From NCBI RefSeq assembly GCF_000566685.1, contig NZ_AZQN01000006.1, forward strand, positions 1 through 64,000: a stretch of 64,000 bases of DNA, written 5' to 3'. Under the pieces are notes generated by a model. The model saw nothing but the letters and a program-made list of their open reading frames with translations. It had not been told where the DNA came from and did no database searches. Source of the stretch: Dyadobacter tibetensis Y620-1 (GTDB taxonomy: Bacteria; Bacteroidota; Bacteroidia; Cytophagales; Spirosomataceae). Shown here one piece after another: positions 15,840 to 24,148 of the stretch. Position 1 is the stretch's first letter. The number at the start of each line of letters is the position of its first letter. The position numbers and the translations under genes are program-made.

Positions 15840-17435
15840 CTACCGCTCCGGTGCGAAACGAAGGGCATTTACATCAAACTTTTCTTTCAGTATCCAGGCC
15901 TTACGCTCATATTCTTCAGGGTCCAGCCAGGAGTATTCCGGGTTAAGGATGGTATCGGGGACGTTAGGGCAGTGCTGGGGCACCATTACATCAAAGACGG
16001 GATGTTTGTCAAATTGGACATGTTCGAGACTATTATCTAACACTGCATGAAGTAGTGCCCGGGTGTAGGCCAGTGGAATACGGTTGCCTATGCCATAAGG
16101 CCCGCTTATCCAGCCAGTATTTAAAAGCCATACTTGAGCTCCGCTCTGTTCCAGTCTTTCACCTAGCATCTGGGTATAAGTCTTAGGGTGTAAGGGCAGG
16201 AACGCTTCTCCAAAGCAGGCAGAAAATGTTGCTACGGGTTGATTGATGCCCATTTCTGTGCCTGCAAGTTTGGCTGTATATCCGGTTTGGAAATAATACA
16301 TGGCCTGTTCGGTGGTCAGTTTGGACAAAGGGGGCAGTACGCCGAAAGCATCGGCCGTTAAAAAGAATATATGATCCGGAACGGGTCCGACAGAAGGATG
16401 GCAGGCATTGGAGATAAAATGAATGGGATAAGCCGTCCTCGTATTTTCTGTGACGGAAATATTGCTAAAATCCACCTTATTGGTATCAGGGAAAAAGCGG
16501 GTGTTCTCCAGGATACTCTGCTCTCTGATTGCAGCAAATATTTCAGGCTCCTGCTCCATGGTCAGATTTACTACTTTGGCATAGCAACCTCCTTCAAAAT
16601 TGAAGATGCCCTCCGCGGACCAGCCGTGCTCATCATCGCCTATCAGCTCTCGACTAGGGTCTGCAGACAGGGTGGTTTTCCCGGTTCCAGAAAGACCAAA
16701 AAATAAAGCCGTACTAGGTTGGCCATTCAACGAGTTGCCGATATTGGCCGAACAGTGCATTGGCAGTATCTGGTAGTCTACGGGGAGAATAAAGTTCATG
16801 ACCGTGAATATGGCCTTCTTGATCTCTCCAGCATATCCAGAACCTCCTATTAGAATTTTTTTGTTAGAAAAATCAATGATCGTAAAATTGCCTTGACGTG
16901 TACCATCCGTTTTCGCTTCGGCCTGGAATTCAGGGATGCAAAGTATGGTCCATTGAGGAGAGAAGTCTGCCAGTTCATCCTCCTCAGTCCTAATAAACAT
17001 GTGATGACAAAACAACCCCTGCCAAGCTTGGGTAGTGGTGGCCATTATAGGCTGCCTGAACTGCTCATCGGCACCTGCATAGGCATATCGGGTATAGACT
17101 GTCTTTCCGTTAAGATAGTCCTGCATTTTATGATAGATCTTGGCTACATTCGATGGGGTAATGGGATTGTTGATTTCACCCCAATGTACGAGATCCTCGG
17201 TGAGCTCGTCTCGTACTATAAACTTGTCTTTCGGAGAACGGCCTGTAAAGGTTCCGGTGTCACACATAAGCGCATGAGCGTCGGTAAGTACTCCTTCGCC
17301 TTCTTTTAAAGCCAGTTCTACAAGCTCTTCAGGAGTAGATTGCAGATAAATCGTTTTGCATGAGTTTAAGCCATTTTGCTCAAGGGGAGCATGGGCAATA
17401 TTTTCGTGCGGTTTGATGATGGTAGGATGTTGCAT
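15840..17435 (-). CDS. pckA: Phosphoenolpyruvate carboxykinase (ATP)
   Basis: The protein is full length (531 residues). It carries the family P-loop GLSGTGKT (247-254), the kinase-2 / metal region LIGDDEHGW (264-272), the oxaloacetate-site segment GRSPKDKF (65-72) and the kinase-1a region FGACFGEAFLPLHP typical of the ATP-type enzyme. It converts oxaloacetate and ATP to phosphoenolpyruvate and CO2 in the first step of gluconeogenesis, in the cytoplasm. The gene is convergent with the alcohol dehydrogenase, with only 27 bases between the stops. It is a housekeeping gene with no evident link to the neighbouring sugar genes. Confidence 0.97.
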   Translation of the reverse strand: MQHPTIIKPHENIAHAPLEQNGLNSCKTIYLQSTPEELVELALKEGEGVLTDAHALMCDTGTFTGRSPKDKFIVRDELTEDLVHWGEINNPITPSNVAKIYHKMQDYLNGKTVYTRYAYAGADEQFRQPIMATTTQAWQGLFCHHMFIRTEEDELADFSPQWTILCIPEFQAEAKTDGTRQGNFTIIDFSNKKILIGGSGYAGEIKKAIFTVMNFILPVDYQILPMHCSANIGNSLNGQPSTALFFGLSGTGKTTLSADPSRELIGDDEHGWSAEGIFNFEGGCYAKVVNLTMEQEPEIFAAIREQSILENTRFFPDTNKVDFSNISVTENTRTAYPIHFISNACHPSVGPVPDHIFFLTADAFGVLPPLSKLTTEQAMYYFQTGYTAKLAGTEMGINQPVATFSACFGEAFLPLHPKTYTQMLGERLEQSGAQVWLLNTGWISGPYGIGNRIPLAYTRALLHAVLDNSLEHVQFDKHPVFDVMVPQHCPNVPDTILNPEYSWLDPEEYERKAWILKEKFDVNALRFAPER

Positions 17436-17687
17436 GCGTATATATTTTAGCTTGTTGTACTTTCAGTAAAGTTGGAAGATATTTTTCGATAAAACAATAC
17501 AAAATGTCCTTTGTAAAGTCCTAAATATCTTCGGATTCAACCTGCCGGTGTCATGCTCGATGATCATCAATATACGAAATGTTGAGGAAGGAAAATATTT
17601 TGTCAGGGTCAAAATCTATATCGACTTCATTTGCGTAGGTAGGTGGGGCCATAGGCGCCCTTCAATCATTCACCTTACTTAACTTCT

Positions 17688-19262
17688 ATGAAATTTTTTA
17701 ACACATTATTTCAACATGCTAATTTTCTAATCGTCTTGGGGATAGGTATGGCCCTAAGTTCATGCCAGGATCATCGCCTTGAGCCGGACGTTCAAACCCT
17801 TCCCGATCGTATCTTTTATGCCCTATCAGACGATAATAAATTGCATGAGATGAATATTAAGAATACTTCCATGCCTGAGAGGTCCTTTTTAGTATCCGGT
17901 CTTGAACCGGGAGATCAGTTGGCAGGTATTGACTTCCGGCCTGCAACGGGTCAGCTATATGCGATTAGCATGCAAGGTAATTTGTACCATATTAATGTTC
18001 GTATGGGCGATCAGCAAGGGAAGGCTACTCGGATAGGTACCGCTCCTATTGCCAGCAGTCTAAATGGAGCAGAGATAGGATTCGATTTCAATCCCACCGT
18101 GGACCGAATCAGGGTGGTAACCTCCTCCGGTCAGAATATGCGTCTACATCCCGAGACCGGCGCAATAGTTCCCGGAGACAACCCCTTGAATGGTCCGGTA
18201 AATCCTATGGTTGGAGCTGTAGCGTATACCAACAGTCGGGCTGGAGCCAGCACTACAGCTCTTTACGATATCGATGCTTCAACAGATATGTTATATATGC
18301 AAAATCCACCGAACCCTGGTGCGCTTATTTCCATTGGGATGCTTGGTTTGGACATTGAGGCTGTCGGAGGTTTTGATATTTCTCCCGACGAAGATCCTTC
18401 GGATATTTATCCCATAGTTTCTGTAAAGGTTGGGGGCCAATGGGAGTTGGATTTAGTAGATCTTGCTACGGGGCGCCTTCAAAAACTTGGTAATTTACCA
18501 TCTGGGGTTAATGTTATTGGTCTCGCCATTCCGGCTTTACCGGTCGGTTATGCCCTGAACATGGCCAATGGGCTTACCATTTTCAATCCGATAACGGGGC
18601 AGGTATTTGCGAATAAGGTTGTCTCAGGACTACCCGCAGCCGTATTTCTGGAAGGGATAGATCTTCGCCCTGTAGATGGAAAACTTCATGCCTTGGGTAG
18701 TGATAGTAAAATATATGGAATCGATTTAGCCTCCGCTGCTGCAACGGTTATATCTAGCTTGCAACTTGCTGACGGAAGCCCCGTAATGATTATGGGTTCA
18801 AATTTTGGGGTTGATTTTAACCCGGTAGCAGACCGGCTACGGGTGGTAAGTAATACCGGACAGAATCTTAGAATCAACGTGCATACTGGAGTGACTATTC
18901 TGGATGGCGACCTTAAAATTGGGGTGGGCGGCGTAACTCCATTTGTTACAGCCTGTGCCTACACCAATAGCTATCCCGGTGTTTCTAGTACCATGCTCTA
19001 TGATATCGATAGCAAAATGGATATGTTGTTCAAACAGAATCCACCCAATGACGGAATCCTTGTCGAAGGTAAGCCTTTGGGTATCGATGCAGTTAGCGAA
19101 ATCGGTTTTGATATAGGAAATGGGGCGGGAGCAGCCTATGGAATTATTACGGCAGGGGGTAGCAGCCATATGTACCAATTAGACCTGTCCACGGGCACTG
19201 CAACGCCCAAGTATACTTTTGCTGCTCCAGCGAAGGGGCTTGCCTTAGGTTTTGGTTTATAA
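17688..19262 (+). CDS. DUF4394 domain lipoprotein, two tandem domains
   Basis: This 524-residue protein has a lipoprotein signal (lipobox LSSC, Cys26) and two copies of the DUF4394 beta-propeller-like domain (about 40-290 and 290-524). Each copy repeats the same sequence of motifs: GIDFRPATGQLYA, FDFNPTVDRIRVV, TALYDID and QNPPN in the first, with GIDLRPVDGKLHA, VDFNPVADRLRVV, TMLYDID and QNPPN in the second. The domain is widespread, but I know of no established function. It is probably attached to a membrane, facing the periplasm or surface. It stands alone between pckA and an AraC gene. Confidence 0.88.
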   Translation: MKFFNTLFQHANFLIVLGIGMALSSCQDHRLEPDVQTLPDRIFYALSDDNKLHEMNIKNTSMPERSFLVSGLEPGDQLAGIDFRPATGQLYAISMQGNLYHINVRMGDQQGKATRIGTAPIASSLNGAEIGFDFNPTVDRIRVVTSSGQNMRLHPETGAIVPGDNPLNGPVNPMVGAVAYTNSRAGASTTALYDIDASTDMLYMQNPPNPGALISIGMLGLDIEAVGGFDISPDEDPSDIYPIVSVKVGGQWELDLVDLATGRLQKLGNLPSGVNVIGLAIPALPVGYALNMANGLTIFNPITGQVFANKVVSGLPAAVFLEGIDLRPVDGKLHALGSDSKIYGIDLASAAATVISSLQLADGSPVMIMGSNFGVDFNPVADRLRVVSNTGQNLRINVHTGVTILDGDLKIGVGGVTPFVTACAYTNSYPGVSSTMLYDIDSKMDMLFKQNPPNDGILVEGKPLGIDAVSEIGFDIGNGAGAAYGIITAGGSSHMYQLDLSTGTATPKYTFAAPAKGLALGFGL

Positions 19263-19287
19263 ACCAGCATGGTTACGTAAGTGCTTC

Positions 19288-19324
19288 ATGGGCATGCTGC
19301 ATTCATTCTTTGCCGCATGCCCAT
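19288..19324. terminator. Hairpin between convergent genes
   Basis: ATGGGCATGC pairs perfectly with GCATGCCCAT around a 17-base loop, between the DUF4394 gene and the convergent AraC gene. No strong T run follows on either strand, so its terminator strength is uncertain. Confidence 0.5.
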
Positions 19325-19349
19325 TACTCATCCGTTGTCCGGTACTTAT

Positions 19350-20216
19350 CTAAATCTCGTAGCTGGATTTATAAGTCCGAGGAGTCGTACCTGTATATTT
19401 TTTAAAGTTCCTATTAAAATTGGATAGGGAGTCAAACCCACTGTCATAAGCGATCTGTGAAATGTTTGTTTTCTGTTCCAATAGTAATTTACAAGCATGA
19501 CCAATTCTGATTTCGTTTACGAAATCTACAAACGTTTTGTTCGACCGTGCCTTAAAATAGCGGCAAAATGCTGCTTCGGTCATTCCAGCCAGGGCAGCAA
19601 CCTCTCCCAGACGAATGTCTTGCTGATAATGTTGAAGTACATGGTTGTGAACTTTTTGCATGCGTTCGGTTTCCGAAAGCTTAAATTGGTTGGTATAACC
19701 CAGACTGGCGATGGGCGTTCCTTCCTGTTCTATACTCATCATCTCCAAAAGAGACAATAATTTTAGTATACTCTTAAATCCGTCCATGTGCAGCATTTCC
19801 ATCAGCGTTAGTCGAATGGTTTCCTGGAGGGGTCCTTTATAATGAATGCCGCGTTTGGACTCCAGAAATAATTGCTTAAGGGGTAACATTTCTTGTTTTT
19901 CGAGGAAATCTTTCCCCAAAAAATCTTCCTGGAAATACAGTACAATACCATGGGTCTGAAGGGATTCGTCCCCAGCATAATAAGAAGCATCGTTGCGCCA
20001 TAAATGAGGGATGTCAGGACCCAGAAAAACAGTGTCTCCCGGTTCAAAAGTCTGAATAGAGTCGCCAATAAAACGTTTCCCAGTTCCTTTCAGGACTGTA
20101 AATAGCTGATAGTGAGGGTGGAAATGCCAGTTTGAATCAAAATGAGGCTCAATGAGCTCCTGAATAGTAATACTGCGTATCTGGCTTTCGATATTCTTAT
20201 GAATAGGAGCTTTCAT
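19350..20216 (-). CDS. AraC family transcriptional regulator with cupin sensor
   Basis: This 288-residue protein has an N-terminal cupin domain (FDSNWHFHPHYQLF, then EPGDTVFLGPDIPHLW) and a C-terminal AraC domain (RLGEVAALAGMTEAAFCRYF and ISQIAYDSGFDSLSNFNRNF). It is clearly similar to the regulator at 44479, which has the same FCRYFK and SNFNR/TNFNR segments. Targets are unknown; the divergent lipocalin-like lipoprotein and the epimerase gene beyond it are candidates. TTTAAT-CAA-ATTAAA at 20261-20275 is a short inverted repeat in its upstream region. Confidence 0.9.
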   Translation of the reverse strand: MKAPIHKNIESQIRSITIQELIEPHFDSNWHFHPHYQLFTVLKGTGKRFIGDSIQTFEPGDTVFLGPDIPHLWRNDASYYAGDESLQTHGIVLYFQEDFLGKDFLEKQEMLPLKQLFLESKRGIHYKGPLQETIRLTLMEMLHMDGFKSILKLLSLLEMMSIEQEGTPIASLGYTNQFKLSETERMQKVHNHVLQHYQQDIRLGEVAALAGMTEAAFCRYFKARSNKTFVDFVNEIRIGHACKLLLEQKTNISQIAYDSGFDSLSNFNRNFKKYTGTTPRTYKSSYEI

Positions 20217-20542
20217 GAATGTGTCTCAATTTTGTCCATTTAAAAACTTTTTCCATCAAATTTAATCAAATTAAAGCCATTTATTTAGTATTCTACAAGG
20301 ATTCTAGCTTAATTCTATTAAATTAGTAATAAATACCAGAGATCGACCGCGCTCAAGTTTGATTTTAAGACTATGAAAACTGTTTCTTTTTGGTAAAAAA
20401 AATAGTAGGAAGGGTAAATAAAGTACGAATGCTGGTTCCCCAACGTTTAGAAAAACGACCTGGCATGAATTTAATCTAATCTAATCCTCGGAACGAACTA
20501 GTTTATGGTAGGAGTTATTTCACAACGCTATACTCAAATGAT
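20217..20542. other. Divergent intergenic region without a gene
   Basis: About 326 AT-rich bases lie between AraC and the lipocalin-like gene. Apart from a small inverted repeat (20261-20275) I see no coding sequence, RNA gene or strong hairpin. Confidence 0.55.
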
Positions 20543-20977
20543 ATGAAAAATTTAAAAATGGAATGGGTATTGATCTTTTTTGTCCTGATGTGTTATTCAT
20601 GTCGTCAGGAATCGGCGTTGCAGAAAACTCCAGAACTAACCGGTAGTTGGAAACTGGTATCGATTGTTGAGAGTGACAAGAATATTTCGGTAAAAAATTC
20701 TGAGAATCCTGAAAAGGTAGCTGGAATGATTTTTCGTGAGAAGGGGGAATTGGAAGCAATGACGCCGGCTAACTACATTACCGGATATTATGAAACAGGT
20801 CAGCAAAATACGATCCAGATAGCAGGAGGTGGCACTCAGCGTAGCGACACGCCTTGGGGCGAAGTATTTGTGAACGCTCTACCCGCTATCGACCATTATG
20901 AGCTTAAAGCCAATGAACTTACCTTATATTACCATAACAGCAATAAACTGGTATTTACCAGAGTGCTTAATCTGTAA
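20543..20977 (+). CDS. Lipocalin-like domain lipoprotein
   Basis: This 144-residue lipoprotein has a signal peptide ending in CYSC (Cys20). The mature part starts with the lipocalin-like signature LTGSWKLVS near residue 35 and continues as a small beta-barrel-type domain ending in YYHNSNKLVFTRV. Such proteins (lipocalin-like / DUF4488-type) are frequent in Bacteroidota, and I cannot name a ligand. The gene lies upstream of the ketose epimerase gene in the same direction, 108 bases apart. Confidence 0.7.
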   Translation: MKNLKMEWVLIFFVLMCYSCRQESALQKTPELTGSWKLVSIVESDKNISVKNSENPEKVAGMIFREKGELEAMTPANYITGYYETGQQNTIQIAGGGTQRSDTPWGEVFVNALPAIDHYELKANELTLYYHNSNKLVFTRVLNL

Positions 20978-21103
20978 GTAGGGCGACATTTCCTGAATGA
21001 TTGGCCGAAAGCGGCCATCAAAATTAATCCAACATTTATCAAATCGGACTGCAATAAATTCCTTTCATCTATGTAGAATTGTATTTTGAAATATAAATAC
21101 AGG

Positions 21104-21934
21104 ATGAAATACAGTATGAATCTTCTCCTATGGGGGACAGAAATCGATGAAAGTATATTTCCCACACTGGAATTAATTAAGGATATTGGTTTTGATGGAG
21201 TGGAAGTACCTATCTTTAATAACAATCCCGAACATTGGTTTAAATTTCGCGAAAAACTTGATGCACTGGGCTTAGCTTGTGCTGCCGATACTTTTTGTGG
21301 AGCCCAGCATAATCTGATCAGCCCCGATGCAGGCATTAGGAAGTCCGGTCTGGAATTTTTAAAAAGTTGTATCGACTGTGCCCTGGTACTTGGAGCCTCA
21401 AGATTAATGGGGCCGTTTCATGCTGCTTTGGGAGTTTTTACGGGTAAGCCAGCCACTCAGGATGAGTGGGAAAGAGGTATAGACGGTATCCGAGAATTAT
21501 CCGATTATGCCGAATCCCTGGATATTACTTTGGGTTTAGAATATCTGAACAGGTTTGAATTATATCTTACCTCCAGCGCCGAAGAGCTTCAGCGCTTCGT
21601 TAAAGAAGTAAATCACCCCAATTGCAAAATCATGTTTGATACATTCCACGCAAATATTGAGGAAAAGCGTGTAGGAGAAGCCTTTCATCTTCTGAAAGAT
21701 CAACTTACCTATATACAGCTGTCTGAAAGCGACCGATCCACTCCAGGAAAAGGAAATGTCGACTGGGAAGGGGCCTTTCAGGCCATTAAAGAAATAGGAT
21801 ATGATGGATGGATAGGAATAGAGGCCTTTGGTACTAAACTGCCTGCTGCAAATATCTGGCGTAAAATGTATGAGTCGGAAGAAAAGCTTATGCGGGAAGG
21901 TCTTGCCTTTATTAAGGAAGGTTTACGGCGTTAA
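21104..21934 (+). CDS. Sugar isomerase/epimerase TIM barrel, ketose 3-epimerase-like
   Basis: This is a xylose-isomerase-like TIM barrel of about 276 residues; the Met at 21104 is preferred over the one at 21086 because the core fold begins with MNLLLWG. Metal-site segments typical of D-tagatose/D-psicose 3-epimerases are visible: LGLEYLNRFELYL (Glu), IMFDTFHANIEEK (Asp and His), and WIGIEAFG (Glu). Members epimerise C3 of free ketoses with Mn or Co, in the cytoplasm. The substrate is not certain. It precedes a convergent GH125 mannosidase gene, which may or may not be related. Confidence 0.85.
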   Translation: MKYSMNLLLWGTEIDESIFPTLELIKDIGFDGVEVPIFNNNPEHWFKFREKLDALGLACAADTFCGAQHNLISPDAGIRKSGLEFLKSCIDCALVLGASRLMGPFHAALGVFTGKPATQDEWERGIDGIRELSDYAESLDITLGLEYLNRFELYLTSSAEELQRFVKEVNHPNCKIMFDTFHANIEEKRVGEAFHLLKDQLTYIQLSESDRSTPGKGNVDWEGAFQAIKEIGYDGWIGIEAFGTKLPAANIWRKMYESEEKLMREGLAFIKEGLRR

Positions 21935-21969
21935 TGAGGTTGATACCTAGATATTAAAAAAATGTGGAA

Positions 21970-22003
21970 CGGCTCTGCCCCGGATCTTGTCCAGGCAGAG
22001 CCG
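21970..22003. terminator. Bidirectional terminator hairpin
   Basis: CGGCTCTGCC pairs perfectly with GGCAGAGCCG over a 14-base loop between the convergent epimerase and GH125 genes. The flanks are A/T rich on both sides (AAAAAAATG upstream, ATATTTCTAATAAATTTTTT downstream), so it can end both transcripts. Confidence 0.8.
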
Positions 22004-22009
22004 ATATTT

Positions 22010-23440
22010 CTAATAAATTTTTTGCAAAAGTGATGGCCTCTCTTCTTCTAATTTAAGCATCAATTCACCAAATAAGGTATTGACCCAGGCAAACCATTTT
22101 CTGGTAAAATTGGCAGGGTCATCCTTATCAAAGGATTCGTGCATGAATCCGGTGTTGTTATGGGTATTTTTTAGCAGTCTTATTTGTTCTATAATTTCCT
22201 TTTCATCTACAGAGGTAATTGCCCTGGCAATGATACCCATCGGCCATATCTGGTCTATCAGTGTATGTGGACTTCCGAGCCCTTCGGCTGCTTTCCCTTT
22301 GAAATAATAGGGGTTTGAATCGCTGAGGGCGAATTTCCTTGTATTTATATAGATAGGATCGTCAAGAGAAACCGAATCCAGATAAGGCATGCTGATCAGG
22401 CCAGGTATACCGGCGTCATCCATTAACAAGTAATTGCCAAATCCGTCTACCTCGAAGGCATAAATATCTCCAAATTCTGGATGTTTGTAGACACCATGTT
22501 CCTGGACTGCTTTCTCAACTTCGGATGCCAGAGCCAAGAGTTCGGTAGCTAGGGTTGAGTTCCGGCCCATTGCGGTTAACATTTCGGCCAGTTGACGGAA
22601 AGAGATGACGGCGAATAAATTGGAAGGTATTAGGAACGGATAAATAGTGGCATCGTCTGATGGTCGGAAAATGCTGGCTATAAGTCCATTTGGTTTGATG
22701 GGGTTGCCATATCCATTTCCGGGAACTGTATCCGTTGACCAGGCTGTTACTCGCCCAAATTTGTAGGGCCCACGGTCGTCTTTGCGTTGTTGCTCTTTGC
22801 AAGTTTTCAAAATCAGCCCAACCGCCTTTTCCCATTCTGCATCGAAGGGTGTCGTGTCTCCCGTAATCTTCCAGTAATGGTAAGCCAGGCGTACGGCATA
22901 AGCTAAGGAGTCGATTTCCCATTTGCGCTCATGCAGCATTGGTTGCATTTTGGTAACATCCTTAGACCATTCACTTTCTTTAGGCCTGTCATAAAATGCA
23001 TTGGCATAAGGGTCTATATTGATGCACTTGGTTTGCCGATTGATAAGTCCGGCAACCATGCGCTTCAGTGGGGCATCCTGCTTGAGCAGGGGGAGATAGG
23101 GCCATACTTGTGCGGTACTATCACGGAGCCACATAGCATCTATATCTCCCGTTATCACAAAGGTATCTGGTTTACCGTTTTGCTCTGTATGCTGTACGGT
23201 TGTATCAATGGTATTCGGAAAGCAATTTTCAAACATCCAAGCCAGTTCCGGGTCTTTTATCTTCCCTTTCATTCGAAGTATTGTAGCTTCTACTGCTTTA
23301 CTGTTGAAGTTCCTTTTAGCCAAAGGGGTTCTGACAACAGGAAATTTTGGACTGCCCATTGCGGCAAAGCTATTTCCTGTAGCCGCCAAACCCAGACCTG
23401 CCATGGCCCCGGCTTTGATGAATTCCCTCCTTTTGATCAT
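22010..23440 (-). CDS. GH125 glycoside hydrolase, exo-alpha-1,6-mannosidase family
   Basis: This 476-residue protein of the former DUF1237 family, now GH125, has the hallmark (TGDIDAMWLRDSTAQVWPY), plus NPYYFKG and HTLIDQIWPMG near the (alpha/alpha)6 catalytic cleft. Characterised members are inverting exo-alpha-1,6-mannosidases that trim mannose from N-glycans or mannan. The N-terminus MIKRREFIKAGAMAGLGLAA is a twin-arginine signal, so the enzyme is exported folded, probably to the periplasm. It is the only classical glycoside hydrolase in the window and stands alone. Confidence 0.92.
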   Translation of the reverse strand: MIKRREFIKAGAMAGLGLAATGNSFAAMGSPKFPVVRTPLAKRNFNSKAVEATILRMKGKIKDPELAWMFENCFPNTIDTTVQHTEQNGKPDTFVITGDIDAMWLRDSTAQVWPYLPLLKQDAPLKRMVAGLINRQTKCINIDPYANAFYDRPKESEWSKDVTKMQPMLHERKWEIDSLAYAVRLAYHYWKITGDTTPFDAEWEKAVGLILKTCKEQQRKDDRGPYKFGRVTAWSTDTVPGNGYGNPIKPNGLIASIFRPSDDATIYPFLIPSNLFAVISFRQLAEMLTAMGRNSTLATELLALASEVEKAVQEHGVYKHPEFGDIYAFEVDGFGNYLLMDDAGIPGLISMPYLDSVSLDDPIYINTRKFALSDSNPYYFKGKAAEGLGSPHTLIDQIWPMGIIARAITSVDEKEIIEQIRLLKNTHNNTGFMHESFDKDDPANFTRKWFAWVNTLFGELMLKLEEERPSLLQKIY

Positions 23441-23534
23441 GACAATTATTGTTTTTAAGATAATTTAAAAAGGCAAGTTAATCATTATTTACGCTCTTTT
23501 TTTGTTAAATTGAAATAGATTAACGGAAAAGGTC

Positions 23535-24077
23535 ATGATAAAATCATCTTTTATAAAAGGCTTTTTTGCCATGTTACTGCTGTGTATGGCTTGTGCCGAC
23601 GATTCCATTGAGAAGGTGACGCCGAAGCAGGAGTTATACTTTGAGGTGAACTATAGCAATAACGCTTGGGGGAATCAGTTTAAGGGATTTCTGATTAATA
23701 ATAGAGGACAGGTATTGCAGTACGATCTTCCAGCACAGTGGAATAAAGCCAATGTAGGGGTAGGTCTAACGGCTGAGCAGGTGAAAGAAAATCTCGAAAT
23801 TGCGACATTGGTAGATGAAAAAGTGGACTCTTCCTTATTCGAAAGACAGGTTCAGGCGATTGCTTTATTGGGAGCTCCCAGTTTCAGTAAGCGTGTTTCG
23901 GGAGGTGCCGATCGTGGAACCGTCCTATATTATGCGTATAAATTTGATACGGAAAAAGGGAATTATACACCTATTCTATTGGCCGAGGCAGGTGATTGGG
24001 AAAAACATCGATTAGACCCAGAGGCTCAAAATCTGCTTGTCTGGCTCCAGGAAATAGAGCAGAAGCTATATCAATAG
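23535..24077 (+). CDS. Lipoprotein of unknown function
   Basis: I do not recognise this 180-residue family. It has a lipoprotein signal (CMAC, Cys20) and a mixed alpha/beta mature part with YFEVNYSNNAWGNQFKGF near the start and a charged helical C-terminus (LLVWLQEIEQKLYQ). It is divergent from the GH125 gene (95 bases apart) and convergent with the protease gene, with a strong hairpin between. A surface or periplasmic location is likely. Confidence 0.75.
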   Translation: MIKSSFIKGFFAMLLLCMACADDSIEKVTPKQELYFEVNYSNNAWGNQFKGFLINNRGQVLQYDLPAQWNKANVGVGLTAEQVKENLEIATLVDEKVDSSLFERQVQAIALLGAPSFSKRVSGGADRGTVLYYAYKFDTEKGNYTPILLAEAGDWEKHRLDPEAQNLLVWLQEIEQKLYQ

Positions 24078-24093
24078 TGATTCTGAATAAGGC

Positions 24094-24133
24094 AAGGAAG
24101 AGCGATTTACCGCAGGGGGCGTCGCTCTTCCTT
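24094..24133. terminator. Bidirectional terminator hairpin
   Basis: AAGGAAGAGCGA pairs perfectly with TCGCTCTTCCTT (12 bp) over a 16-base loop. It lies between the lipoprotein and the convergent protease gene, 17 bases from one stop and 16 from the other. Confidence 0.78.
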
Positions 24134-24148
24134 ATTTGTCAGATAATC

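Noticed and set aside
17436-17687. Possible TTTG / TA-rich promoter pair upstream of pckA
   Set aside because: TTTG near 17500 and TATCTTCC have a spacing of about 18 and the second box matches the TAnnTTTG consensus poorly.
23208-23468. Open frames on the plus strand inside the GH125 gene
   Set aside because: They lie antisense to a strongly supported enzyme gene with a Tat signal and family motifs.
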